From positions 1 to 11,091 of the forward strand of contig JANRJY010000086.1 in assembly GCA_033763735.1 (NCBI GenBank): a stretch of 11,091 bases of DNA. Reading direction: 5' to 3'. The position numbers and the translations under genes were made by a program. A model generated the notes under the pieces. That model saw only the letters and a program-made list of their open reading frames with translations. It had not been told where the DNA came from and did no database searches. The DNA is from JANRJY01 sp033763735. Lineage in GTDB: Bacteria; Bacteroidota; Bacteroidia; Cytophagales; UBA9547. Shown here one piece after another: positions 1 through 8,519 of this stretch (within the stretch, counting starts at the first letter, position 1; every line of letters begins with the position of its first letter).

Positions 1-45
1 TTCATTTGATTTTTATTTACAACTTACAAAACACAAAAGTAAATG

Positions 46-2706
46 CTAATCATGTTCCTCTGGAGCGGCTTCAACCGGTATAAATTTTTCAAAATGCATA
101 TAAATCATTTCGGCAATTAAACCTGTCCATCCCGTTTGGTGTGTGGCACCTAAACCGGTACCGGTATCACCATGAAAATACTCATAAAACGTGATGTAAT
201 CCTTAAAATGAGGATCCGTTTGGAGTTTTTTGTTGTTGCCATGTATGGCCCTGTGACCAACTTTATTTCGTGCAAACATATTTATCATTCGAAGACGAAG
301 TTCATCAGCTATCTGACTCAAATCCAGCATATTGCCTGAACCTGTAGGGTATTCAACCTTATAATCTTCCCCGTAATAAGTGTAGAATTTATTTAAAGAT
401 TCAATAATCATATAATTAACCGGAAACCAAATAGGACCTCTCCAATTAGAATTACCACCAAACATAGAACTTTCGGACTCTCCGGGGGTATAGTTTACTG
501 AATATTCGTGTCCTTCATGTTTGAAAATGTATGGATTATCTTTATGATATTTAGATAAAGAGCGGATACCATAATCTGACAAAAATTCCGATTCGTCCAA
601 CATGCGCTTTAATACCTTTTTGAGCTTACTACCTTTAATAATTGAAAACCTGCGTCTGATTCCTTTGCTAGGATCTTTCCATGCGGAGATTAAGGTATTA
701 TATTTTGGTTTGTAATTCAAGAACCACTCTAACCTTCGTTTGAAGTGAGGCAAACTTTCCAAATGGTCCGGCTCAATGGTTTCCACTGCAAACATGGGTA
801 CCAAACCTACCATTGATCTTATTTTAATAGGCGTAAAATGGCTATTGTGAAGATTGAGTACATCATAAAAGAACTCATCTTCTTCATCCCAAAGATTCAA
901 CGCACTTCCTTCAATATTGGCAATAGCACCGGCTATATACATAAAGTGCTCTAAAAACTTGGATGCAGCATCTTCATAAACGCTGTTTTTCTGCGCCAGG
1001 TTCAATGAAATTTTGAGCATATTCAAGCAATACATAGCTATCCAGCTGGTACCATCTGCCTGATCCAGTTTGCCACCAGTTGGAAGTGGACGGCTACGGT
1101 CAAATACCCCAATATTATCCATCCCAAGAAATCCACCTTCAAATATATTTTTACCTTCACTATCTTTTTGATTGACCCACCATGTGAAATTGATCATCAA
1201 TTTGTGAAAAGTTCTCTCGAGGAAACTATAATCCGATACGCCATACAAATCACGCTCTATCTGAAATACTCGTATACATGCCCACGCATGCACAGGAGGA
1301 TTGACGTCACTGAAATTCCACTCATAAGCAGGTATTTGCCCATTCGGATGCATATACCACTCTCTAAGCAGAAGTATAAGTTGTCTTTTTGCAAAGTCAG
1401 GGTCAACAACTGCTAATGCAATACAATGAAAAGCCAAATCCCATGCTGCATACCATGGATATTCCCACTTGTCAGGCATGGAAATAATTTCCATGTTGTT
1501 CAAATGCCGCCAATCATGATTGCGCCCCCAATTCCGTTCTTTAGGTGGGTTGGATTTTAAGTCACCTTTTAACCACAAATCAACATCGTAATAGTAGAAC
1601 TGCTTTGTGATAAGCATACCTGCAAATGCCTGACGTTGAATATTTCGAAGGTCTTCATCCTCAATGTTTTTCTGAAGTTGATTGTAAAATTGATTGCCTT
1701 CATTTTTACGCATTTCAAATATTTCGTCATAGTCTCTGAATGGAAATTTGTTGAAACTATGACTCAATCGCAATTTCACGGTAGCGCAATCGCCTGGTTC
1801 TACTATAAATGTGTATTGTAAACCTACCTTTGTGCCTTCATCATTTGGGTTTATTGCTTTTTTGTTTCCTTCTACTATATACTCATTGATACCATCTTTC
1901 CAGTATCCTTTTTTAGGTTTATGACCATATACTTTATGATGATTGGTTTCATTATTACAAAATAAAAGCGTAGGGAAGCCCTCGTAGTAAAAATTGTAAT
2001 TTCCTAAGTCTCTATGTTCAACATAAATGGTGTTTACCCCTGCACTCAATCGAGGTTTGTATGGGTCGTCAGCAACATAGCTCCAAAAATTGCGAAACCA
2101 AAGTTGAGGAATAATGTCAATTGTAGCAGTTTCAGGTCCTCTATTGTAAGCCGTTATTTTGATGCAAATATCTTCAGGTTCGTACTTTGCATATTCAGTG
2201 AAAATGTCAAAATATCTGTCTTCATCAAACACTCCGGTGTCCATGATGTCATATTCCGTTTCGGTCCTGCTGCGTTTGGCATTTTCTTCATATATTTTGT
2301 TGTAAGGAAACTCCTGTTGCGGATATTTGTACAACATTTTCATATAAGAATGGGTAGGGGTACTATCCAAGTAATAGTAGATTTCTTTTACATCTTCGCC
2401 ATGATTTCCTTGGGGACCGGTAAGACCGAATAATCTTTCTTTTATAAATGGATCTTTTTCATTCCAAAAAGCTGGGGCAAAACACAAAAATTGTTTGTAA
2501 TCACATATTCCGGCTATGCCATCTTCACCCCAACGATATGCTCTTGCTTTCGCTTGATCAAAAGAGAAATAATCCCAAGCTGACCCATAAGGGCTGTAAT
2601 CTTCACGAACTGTTCCCCATTGTCTTTCAGAAATATAAGGCCCCCATCGTTTCCAAGTTCGACTGCCTTTAGTAACCAATACCCGCTCTTTTTCAGGGTT
2701 TTCCAT
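46..2706 (-). CDS. GH63-type glycoside hydrolase (MGH1-like / mannosyl-oligosaccharide glucosidase family)
   Basis: Protein of 886 residues, predicted to hydrolyse alpha-glucosidic or related linkages. It has no signal peptide or membrane segment, so it should be cytoplasmic. The first ~340 residues form a beta-rich N-terminal region (WGPYISERQWGTVREDYS near 21-38 is typical of bacterial relatives). Residues ~345-880 form the (alpha/alpha)6 barrel, with family-like motifs WDLAFH (422-427), GMDN (528-531), QADGTSW (549-555), NWRGPIWFPVN (754-764) and YEYFHGDTG (841-849). By analogy with clan GH-G enzymes, D530 is the likely general acid and E842 the likely base; this is inference. The length suits the large bacterial GH63-like subfamily. 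Start is ATG at 2706 with no Shine-Dalgarno. It is divergent from the next gene with a ~109-base spacer. The family is confident; the substrate (glucan, trehalose-like or mannosylglycerate-like) cannot be told. Confidence 0.88.
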   Translation of the reverse strand: MENPEKERVLVTKGSRTWKRWGPYISERQWGTVREDYSPYGSAWDYFSFDQAKARAYRWGEDGIAGICDYKQFLCFAPAFWNEKDPFIKERLFGLTGPQGNHGEDVKEIYYYLDSTPTHSYMKMLYKYPQQEFPYNKIYEENAKRSRTETEYDIMDTGVFDEDRYFDIFTEYAKYEPEDICIKITAYNRGPETATIDIIPQLWFRNFWSYVADDPYKPRLSAGVNTIYVEHRDLGNYNFYYEGFPTLLFCNNETNHHKVYGHKPKKGYWKDGINEYIVEGNKKAINPNDEGTKVGLQYTFIVEPGDCATVKLRLSHSFNKFPFRDYDEIFEMRKNEGNQFYNQLQKNIEDEDLRNIQRQAFAGMLITKQFYYYDVDLWLKGDLKSNPPKERNWGRNHDWRHLNNMEIISMPDKWEYPWYAAWDLAFHCIALAVVDPDFAKRQLILLLREWYMHPNGQIPAYEWNFSDVNPPVHAWACIRVFQIERDLYGVSDYSFLERTFHKLMINFTWWVNQKDSEGKNIFEGGFLGMDNIGVFDRSRPLPTGGKLDQADGTSWIAMYCLNMLKISLNLAQKNSVYEDAASKFLEHFMYIAGAIANIEGSALNLWDEEDEFFYDVLNLHNSHFTPIKIRSMVGLVPMFAVETIEPDHLESLPHFKRRLEWFLNYKPKYNTLISAWKDPSKGIRRRFSIIKGSKLKKVLKRMLDESEFLSDYGIRSLSKYHKDNPYIFKHEGHEYSVNYTPGESESSMFGGNSNWRGPIWFPVNYMIIESLNKFYTYYGEDYKVEYPTGSGNMLDLSQIADELRLRMINMFARNKVGHRAIHGNNKKLQTDPHFKDYITFYEYFHGDTGTGLGATHQTGWTGLIAEMIYMHFEKFIPVEAAPEEHD

Positions 2707-2815
2707 ACATTAAATTTTCCCCAATTTAACAATTACATAACAAAAGCATGGGTCAAATGTATTTTTTTTTAGATTTTTAATTTATTTTTACGTTTACGCT
2801 ATCAACGTGTTTTTT

Positions 2816-3463
2816 ATGAATAAAGATATTTACCAATTAAAAGTAATATATACAGATGCATCCAACAAAACTGAAAAGAAACCTTATAGGATCATTCAGT
2901 TCCACAAGGATACTAATTTGCTGCAGTTAGCACAGCATTTGTTAAAGAGTTTTGGTTTTAAAGTAAGTGAGCCTTTTGGTTTTTATGATAACCTCGAAAA
3001 CTGGTCAAAGTCAAAGAATAAATTTGAACTTTTTGAAGAGGACCCAAAGAAAAACACACTTAAAAATACTTTTGTTGATGATTTTTTTGAAGTAAAAAAA
3101 GAATTTTTATTGATTTATGACTACTTGGAAGAATACAGATTTTTGATATTCTTTGAAAAAATGGTACCTGAGCGAAATGTCCAATATCCGGATGTAATTG
3201 AAAGTATGGGTGAGATGCGATCGGAGTCTGAAACAGTATTGGACGATGATGATGATGATGAAAGTAATAGTAAATACGGAGTTAAAAAACAAACAGGCGG
3301 ATTCAAAGATGAATTTGAAGATGTTGAAGATGATGAACTTGATGGATTAAGCAAGTCAGGTGATATTGATGGTGATTCGGATGACGAACCTTTTGAAGAA
3401 GTTGATGATGAATTTGGCTTTGATGAACTTAGCGAAGGTAAAGAAGAAGATGACTTGCGTTAA
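2816..3463 (+). CDS. pRiA4b ORF-3-like (IS1096 TnpR-like fold) protein with acidic C-terminal tail
   Basis: Protein of 215 residues if begun at the ATG at 2816; an in-frame GTG at 2807 would add three residues. ATG is preferred because no ribosome-binding site favours the GTG. Residues ~1-125 resemble the plasmid pRiA4b ORF-3 family: a beta/alpha start (IYQLKVIYTD), a helix (LLQLAQHLLKSFGF), then the beta-hairpin YDYLEEYRFLIFFEKM followed by YPDVIESMGE, matching the family pattern Y-D-F-G-D-x-W...YPxVxxSxGE. The family's GD-W core is replaced here by LE-Y. The rest is a low-complexity tail: about 38 of the last 88 residues are Asp or Glu, including six consecutive Asp. Such proteins are common in Bacteroidota and have no established function; no transposase lies nearby. 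A weak promoter-like TAcgTTTA is at 2789-2796. It is convergent with glpD. The family call is moderate and the function unknown. Confidence 0.72.
   Translation: MNKDIYQLKVIYTDASNKTEKKPYRIIQFHKDTNLLQLAQHLLKSFGFKVSEPFGFYDNLENWSKSKNKFELFEEDPKKNTLKNTFVDDFFEVKKEFLLIYDYLEEYRFLIFFEKMVPERNVQYPDVIESMGEMRSESETVLDDDDDDESNSKYGVKKQTGGFKDEFEDVEDDELDGLSKSGDIDGDSDDEPFEEVDDEFGFDELSEGKEEDDLR
3245..3259 (+). repeat. (GAT)5 trinucleotide run coding for Asp
   Basis: Five GAT codons in a row follow a GAC codon and encode the six-Asp run in the acidic tail of the pRiA4b-like protein. Slippage here would change the tail length by whole residues without a frameshift. It is short, so it may be no more than a by-product of the acidic composition. 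Confidence 0.6.
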
Positions 3464-3558
3464 GACAGGAGATGTGAATGAGAAAATGGCTTCTTACACC
3501 TTTCAGAATAGTCATGTAAACATCGAACATGAACACTTAGTACATTAACACTTTATTG

Positions 3559-5205
3559 TTAGAGCATTTTTTTGAAGCCGATATTTAGCTCGATTGCATA
3601 TTCCAAATCCAATTTTTCTTTGTTAATGGTTTCTTCTGATTTGTTAAGATGTAGATGTAAACAATCAGAAATAACATGTTTGTACTTTTCTACTTTATTG
3701 GGTTCAAAATATACCATACCTGTTCTTCTAATGAAAAAATCTGAAATCGTTTGAATGCCTTCATATTTGAGGCAATAAAGGAGTTCTGATCTAATCAGTG
3801 CTTCTTCCGGATCAAAATTCATAACTTCATTTAAGAACAAGGCTATAATTTCATCCGTATTTTGACCATACAAATGCACCAATCGAGATGCCACTTCTGA
3901 TGCATTTTCAAAGTTTTGATTAAAGAAATTGCAAATTTTTTCCTTGAATAATTCTACATCAGTATAGTTTTCAAAATTTCCTCCACTTAATTTAACTTTG
4001 TCGGTATTACTCTTTACATGTATAAGACCTAGTTTTTTAATAACGAAATCTACCACCTTTTCGCTCATTTTGCGATATCCGGTTAGTTTGCCACCGGCAA
4101 TAGAAATCAATTGGCTATCTGAAATAAAAATTTCATCTTTTCTTGATATTTCTGAAGTGTTTTTGTTATCCTGATGAATTAAAGGCCTTAAACCTGCCCA
4201 TCCCGAAATAATATCTTTGATTTTCAAATTTACGTCCGGAAGCATATAATTGACTGCCTTTACCAAATACTGCGCATCTTCATATTTTATGGAAGGCTTA
4301 TCAATATTACCTTTATAATCAGTATCTGTAGTGCCAATATATGTAATTTGATGACGAGGGATAATAAAAATCATTCTGCCATCAAACACATCAAAATAAA
4401 CGGCTTGTTTTACAGGAAGCTTTTCTTTGGGCACAACTATATGAACGCCTTTGGTAAGATGCAAATATTTGCCTTTGATTTCTTCATTAAGTTTACGCAG
4501 ATCATCTACCCATGGTCCAGCTGCGTTCACCACCATTGATGATGTGAATATTCTGAATTTCTTTTCAATAGAATCAAATGCTTTTACCCCTGAAACTACA
4601 TTATTAGTATATTCAAATGAATTAACCTGAGTGTAATTTAAACAAACTGCTCCTTTTGAGACAGCCGTTTTGATTATTTCAATGGTTAGTCGGGCATCAT
4701 CGGTGCGGTATTCATAATATAAAGCACTTCCTAAAAGTATTTCTTTTCGAAGTAAAGGTTCTGCTTTAGTAGTTTGTTCTATATCAAGCATTTGCCTTCG
4801 TTCTACTTTTTTAACTTTCGCCAATAAATCATACAAACCGATACCTATGGCTGATAAAAGTTTGCCATAAGTACCATTTTTTACAATAGGCGTTAGCATT
4901 TTTTCAGGAATTGTCAAATGAGGGGCAATACGATGCACTACCGCACGTTCCATTCCTAACTCTTTAACCAATCCAAATTCCAGATTTTTAAGATAACGCA
5001 AACCGCCATGTATGAGTTTGGTTGATCGGCTGCTGGTTCCAAATGCAAAATCATCTTTTTCTATTAACAAAACCTTGAGTCCACGTAAAGTAGCATCCAA
5101 TGTTATTCCGGCTCCTGTAATGCCTCCACCAATTACGATTAAGTCAAACTTTTGAGTTTCAGCATTTGTGGCGGATTCACTTCTTAAGAATGCAGAGAGA
5201 CTCAT
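3559..5205 (-). CDS. glpD: FAD-dependent glycerol-3-phosphate dehydrogenase
   Basis: Oxidises sn-glycerol 3-phosphate to dihydroxyacetone phosphate and gives the electrons, through FAD, to the quinone pool; family members act as peripheral enzymes at the inner membrane. The 548 residues start with a Rossmann FAD-binding motif (IGGGITGAG, 25-33) with the ribose-binding acid at E49, followed by the family signature GTSSRSTKLIHGGLRYL (56-72). The central DGRMIFIIPR...TYIGTTDT stretch and GGKLTGYRKMSE are also typical. The last ~130 residues form the helical C-terminal domain (LYGQNTDEI, EALIRSELLYCLKYEGIQTISDFFIRRTGMVY). Length is near the Bacillus-type GlpD (about 555). It follows glpK on the same strand after 48 bases with no terminator between, so the two are probably one transcript. 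Start ATG at 5205. No truncation or missing motif seen. Confidence 0.95.
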   Translation of the reverse strand: MSLSAFLRSESATNAETQKFDLIVIGGGITGAGITLDATLRGLKVLLIEKDDFAFGTSSRSTKLIHGGLRYLKNLEFGLVKELGMERAVVHRIAPHLTIPEKMLTPIVKNGTYGKLLSAIGIGLYDLLAKVKKVERRQMLDIEQTTKAEPLLRKEILLGSALYYEYRTDDARLTIEIIKTAVSKGAVCLNYTQVNSFEYTNNVVSGVKAFDSIEKKFRIFTSSMVVNAAGPWVDDLRKLNEEIKGKYLHLTKGVHIVVPKEKLPVKQAVYFDVFDGRMIFIIPRHQITYIGTTDTDYKGNIDKPSIKYEDAQYLVKAVNYMLPDVNLKIKDIISGWAGLRPLIHQDNKNTSEISRKDEIFISDSQLISIAGGKLTGYRKMSEKVVDFVIKKLGLIHVKSNTDKVKLSGGNFENYTDVELFKEKICNFFNQNFENASEVASRLVHLYGQNTDEIIALFLNEVMNFDPEEALIRSELLYCLKYEGIQTISDFFIRRTGMVYFEPNKVEKYKHVISDCLHLHLNKSEETINKEKLDLEYAIELNIGFKKML

Positions 5206-5253
5206 TCTTGATTGAGGGTTTAGTTTTAGTTTATCAAATTAAATAAAAATATT

Positions 5254-6726
5254 CTAATCTTCCCAATTTTTTACCCTTTCAACGGCTTTGTGCCATTTTT
5301 TATATAATAATGTTCTTGTTTGGTTGTCCATTTTTGGGTTGAAAGAAGTAAAAATATTTCCTTTCAAATTATTGATATCCAACCCAATACCTTTAATTGC
5401 AAGTAACATCGCACCAAACGCAGTTGATTCAATCATTGAGGAGCGATTAACTTGAACTTCCAATATATCTGCCTGAAATTGCATTAATAAATTGTTCCTG
5501 CTTCCTCCGCCATCCACTTGCAATGATTTTATGGAAATACCCGAATCGCTCACCATAGCATCTAAAATGTCTTTTGTTTGATAGGCAATAGATTCCAAAG
5601 TTGCCCTAACAATGTGCGCTTCCGTAGTATCACGCGTAATTCCAAATATTGCACCTCTCGCGTACATATCCCAATACGGAGTACCTAAACCGGTAAATGC
5701 AGGAACTACCACTACGCCACCGCTATTGGGTACGGTTAGTGCAATCTGTTCAGAATCAGCAGCATTATTTATTATTTTGATGCCATCGCGTAGCCACTGC
5801 ACGGCAGCACCTGCAATAAACACACTTCCTTCGAGGGCATAAGCAGGTTTGCCATTTTCATCGGCAGCAAGGGTAGTTAGCAAACCGTATTTGCTGTTAA
5901 TTTGGTGATTTCCGGTGTACATAAGCATAAAACATCCGGTGCCATAGGTGTTTTTGACCATTCCTTCTGATATACATCTCTGTCCAAAAAGTGCGGCTTG
6001 CTGGTCACCGGCTACACCGGAAATAGGAATTACATTTCCTTTATATTCCCAATGCCCAAATATCTCAGCAGATGATTTTACTTCAGGAAGCATATTTTCA
6101 AGAATACCAAGCTCATCTATCATTGTTTTATCCCATGCTTTGGATCGAATATTAAAAATCAGTGTTCTAGAGGCATTTGTAAAATCAGTGGCGTGTACTT
6201 TACCATTAGTTAATTTCCAAATCAACCAAGTATCGATAGTGCCAAATAGTAAATTTCCTTTTTGAGCTTCTTTTTTTGCTCCTGCAACATTTTCAAGAAG
6301 CCACTTAATTTTTGTCCCTGAAAAATAGGCATCAGCAACTAAACCGGTATTGCTGCGGATATAATTTTCCAACCCATTGGTTTTCAGTTGTTCGCAATAA
6401 GGTGCCGTGCGTCTATCTTGCCACACAATGGCATTGTATATAGGAATTCCGGTTGTTTTATTCCACACCACAGTGGTTTCACGCTGATTGGTGATTCCTA
6501 TACATTTGAATTGAGCATTGGCATCATTTACCTCCGTCAATGCTTTTTCAAGTGTAAATAATTGCGATTGCCATATTTCTTCAGGATCATGCTCTACCCA
6601 ACCCGGTTGAGGGAATATTTGAGTGAATTCTTTTTGACTTTGACTTGCAATTGACCCGTATTCATCAAAAATAACCGTACGAGAGCTGGTAGTTCCTTGA
6701 TCGAGGGCAATGAAATAATTGGACAT
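5254..6726 (-). CDS. glpK: glycerol kinase
   Basis: Phosphorylates glycerol with ATP to sn-glycerol 3-phosphate in the cytoplasm, the substrate of the downstream dehydrogenase. At 490 residues it is full length for the FGGY kinase family. Visible motifs: the phosphate-binding DQGTTSSR (9-16), glycerol-contact stretches GITNQRETT (77-85) and IVWQDRRT (100-107), the GVAGDQQAALFGQ motif with probable catalytic base D241 (237-249), NTYGTGCFMLM (259-269), GLGTPYW (346-352) and the adenosine-pocket DGGGSRN (405-411). The loop before GVAGDQQ is shorter than in E. coli GlpK and lacks its GGKGGTR stretch, so inhibition by fructose 1,6-bisphosphate is unlikely (inference). It is the first gene of a glpK-glpD operon; the 248-base gap upstream should hold its promoter, though no clear TAnnTTTG box was found. 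No glpF aquaporin or GlpR regulator is in the window. Confidence 0.97.
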   Translation of the reverse strand: MSNYFIALDQGTTSSRTVIFDEYGSIASQSQKEFTQIFPQPGWVEHDPEEIWQSQLFTLEKALTEVNDANAQFKCIGITNQRETTVVWNKTTGIPIYNAIVWQDRRTAPYCEQLKTNGLENYIRSNTGLVADAYFSGTKIKWLLENVAGAKKEAQKGNLLFGTIDTWLIWKLTNGKVHATDFTNASRTLIFNIRSKAWDKTMIDELGILENMLPEVKSSAEIFGHWEYKGNVIPISGVAGDQQAALFGQRCISEGMVKNTYGTGCFMLMYTGNHQINSKYGLLTTLAADENGKPAYALEGSVFIAGAAVQWLRDGIKIINNAADSEQIALTVPNSGGVVVVPAFTGLGTPYWDMYARGAIFGITRDTTEAHIVRATLESIAYQTKDILDAMVSDSGISIKSLQVDGGGSRNNLLMQFQADILEVQVNRSSMIESTAFGAMLLAIKGIGLDINNLKGNIFTSFNPKMDNQTRTLLYKKWHKAVERVKNWED

Positions 6727-6822
6727 GGTAAAAATTGTTTTACTTTAATTACGAGAAAATAGAAGGGAAAGGTTACTTATTTCTTTTTGAATTTTGAAAA
6801 CTTTTTTCACTGCAAAAATTTT

Positions 6823-6888
6823 AAGTTTGGCGCAAAGAGTCGCAAAGTGGTTTTTATCAAAATTCTTTGCGAAAACTTATCGAAACTT
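6823..6888. repeat. nested inverted repeat built on CGCAAAG units
   Basis: The 248-base gap upstream of glpK holds two direct CGCAAAG copies (6831-6837 and 6841-6847). The second, as TCGCAAAG (6840-6847), pairs perfectly with CTTTGCGA (6865-6872) across a 17-base loop. Outside this, AAGTTT (6823-6828) faces AAACTT (6883-6888, with another copy at 6873-6878), giving a nested arrangement. From memory, CGCAAAG-type inverted repeats are scattered between genes in many Bacteroidota, so this is more likely a dispersed element than a gene-specific operator. Placement close to the glpK promoter region leaves a regulatory role open. Confidence 0.5.
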
Positions 6889-6919
6889 GTGTTTTAAAGG
6901 GTGTAGAGTTTTTAATTAA

Positions 6920-6935
6920 ATATCTTACTAGATAT
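6920..6935 (-). terminator. possible AT-rich hairpin after the thioredoxin-like gene
   Basis: A 6-base perfect stem (ATATCT / AGATAT) with a 4-base loop lies about 39 bases past the stop of the TlpA-like gene. On the minus strand it is followed by an A/T-rich stretch but not by a clean T run; on the plus strand it is followed by CTTTTTAT. The stem is weak, so a terminator role is only tentative. Confidence 0.22.
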
Positions 6936-6974
6936 CTTTTTATAGAAATATTCTGGTTCAAGTTAGTCAAATGC

Positions 6975-8417
6975 CTATTCTTTTGCTAAATTTCTAATTA
7001 TTAATTCTATTTTTTCATCGCTGGGTCTCATATGTATTTTTACAACTTTCCCTTTTTTATCTAACAAAAAATATGTTGGAAATCCATTGATGGCATATTC
7101 ATTTGCCACTTGGTCAGTTGAAAGTTTAATATGAATTCCTTCTATTTGCTTGTCTTTAATGGCATTATTCATTCCTTCGTTGGTGTCAAAACAATTGAAG
7201 TACAAAAACACAATTTTATCTTTAATGTCTTTCAATTTTTCTTTTAATTCTTTAGAATTAGGCATCTCTTGCATACATGGGCTGCACCATGAGCCCCAAA
7301 AATCAATATATACTACTTTTCCGACAAAATCTTTTAGGTTGATTTTTTTTCCATTAATATCCATCAAATCAAATTCGGGAAACATATTTCCTTCTTTAAT
7401 TTCTTCTTTTCTATTCTTATTTTTTTGATATGACTGCTCTAATATCCGTAACAAAGAAGTATCTGTCAATTCCTTTTTCGTGAGTTCATATAATTGAAGC
7501 ATGTCTTTTTTTGTACCTTGAGCTATATGTCTAATAGCAACATCTGCTTTAAAATATTCACTTGTTTTTCCACTAAAAATCATATCATTAAAATAATAGT
7601 AAGCTAATGGATTATACTTGACAGAGTCATTTTTCAAGAGAGATTTATTAGTCAAATTGCTTTTAAAATAGAATAAGTATTCTAAAAAGGAAATATACTT
7701 TTCATTGTTCAATAACGAATCGTTATTTACTGAAACTGTATCCAAAAATGTATAATAAGAGATTAATTGTGTATAAGATAACTTTCCATTTTTTATTAAT
7801 TTCGAGTACTGTGTTATTGGGTATAATAACTTTTGTTGAACGAAATTGTAGTAAATAGTTGCGTTCAAGTGGGCGTAAAATGATGGAGTTACTTTATTTT
7901 TACTTTTATTCAAATACCCCAAATAATAAGAGCATAAGCTATCTGTTTCCTGCATAAATTTTTCAATTGTTACCCCAGCAGCTTTTTGATGAAGCTTCAT
8001 CAATATTGAATTGTCGTAAAGTATGTGTGTAAATGAGGTGTAGTTGTCGTTGTTGAAATTATTGTTGATACTTCCTTTACCTGAATACTTGAACGATTGA
8101 GGATATTTTTTGAAATCAGCACTAAAGTTCAAACTATCACCAGGTTCTAAAAATATTTCATTGTATTTATCTCCGATATTGAAGATCATAGGCTTAAATT
8201 CTTTCAGTTCAAATACAATTTTAAAATTTCCTTTTTTATCAATGGGAGCTTTAAAATCAATCCATTCGTTATTGAATTGATTTTTGATGTAGCTTATTCT
8301 TACTCCAGTAGCAGTGGTATTATTCTTAATATTGCCGTAGATTACTGTTCGCTTTTGGGCGAGTGAAGAATAAATGGATATTATTAAAATTATAAATATT
8401 TTAATACAATTTTTCAT
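6975..8417 (-). CDS. TlpA-family thioredoxin-like protein (secreted)
   Basis: Protein of 480 residues, expected to work outside the cytoplasm as a thiol-disulfide reductase or reductant carrier. Residues 1-20 look like a Sec signal peptide (positively charged start, hydrophobic IKIFIILIISIYSSLA, cleavage after A20). There is no Cys at the cleavage site, so it is probably soluble in the periplasm, not a lipoprotein. Residues ~23-115 form a beta-rich domain like the DUF4369-type heads of Bacteroidota TlpA proteins. The middle (~120-335) is helical and Asn/Lys/Tyr-rich without a recognised motif. The thioredoxin fold is at ~343-478 with redox-active WCSPC (377-381) and the cis-proline loop GFPT (445-448). 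Base composition is more AT-rich than glpK. It is divergent from the toxin-antitoxin pair and not obviously in an operon. The redox partner is unknown; cytochrome maturation is one possibility but nothing here shows it. Confidence 0.9.
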   Translation of the reverse strand: MKNCIKIFIILIISIYSSLAQKRTVIYGNIKNNTTATGVRISYIKNQFNNEWIDFKAPIDKKGNFKIVFELKEFKPMIFNIGDKYNEIFLEPGDSLNFSADFKKYPQSFKYSGKGSINNNFNNDNYTSFTHILYDNSILMKLHQKAAGVTIEKFMQETDSLCSYYLGYLNKSKNKVTPSFYAHLNATIYYNFVQQKLLYPITQYSKLIKNGKLSYTQLISYYTFLDTVSVNNDSLLNNEKYISFLEYLFYFKSNLTNKSLLKNDSVKYNPLAYYYFNDMIFSGKTSEYFKADVAIRHIAQGTKKDMLQLYELTKKELTDTSLLRILEQSYQKNKNRKEEIKEGNMFPEFDLMDINGKKINLKDFVGKVVYIDFWGSWCSPCMQEMPNSKELKEKLKDIKDKIVFLYFNCFDTNEGMNNAIKDKQIEGIHIKLSTDQVANEYAINGFPTYFLLDKKGKVVKIHMRPSDEKIELIIRNLAKE

Positions 8418-8487
8418 TAGTATAATTATTTTTAGTAGATGTAATAAAAGTAAATATAAATGAGAAGACGAAACTACTCAATAGAAA

Positions 8488-8519
8488 TTTGAAAACAACA
8501 AAAGTATTTTATAAATTTA
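8488..8519 (+). promoter_or_regulatory. Bacteroidota-type promoter for the toxin-antitoxin pair
   Basis: A TTTG box (8488-8491) is followed after 20 bases by TAAATTTA (8512-8519), one base off the TAnnTTTG -7 consensus of this phylum. The spacing fits the usual value. Transcription would begin near 8526, about 10 bases before the antitoxin ATG at 8536. Confidence 0.42.

Noticed and set aside
2014..2433. Plus-strand open frame of 139 codons inside the GH63 gene.
   Set aside because: It lies wholly within a strongly supported minus-strand gene and its product has no recognisable domain.
3121..3354. Serine-rich open frame on the minus strand opposite the acidic tail.
   Set aside because: It is the antisense reading of the GAT/GAA-rich coding sequence (ATC/TCA runs give Ser), not a gene.
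2816..3463. Reading the pRiA4b-like gene as evidence of an insertion sequence.
   Set aside because: No transposase, terminal inverted repeats or target-site duplication were seen around it; the family often stands alone in Bacteroidota.
3512..3532. Inverted repeat TCATGT / ACATGA with a 9-base loop between the converging pRiA4b-like gene and glpD.
   Set aside because: The stem is only 6 bases, AT-rich and lacks a T run on either side, so it is not convincing as a terminator.
3545..3560. TAACA / TGTTA hairpin at the glpD stop codon.
   Set aside because: A 5-base stem without a T run is expected by chance in DNA of this composition.
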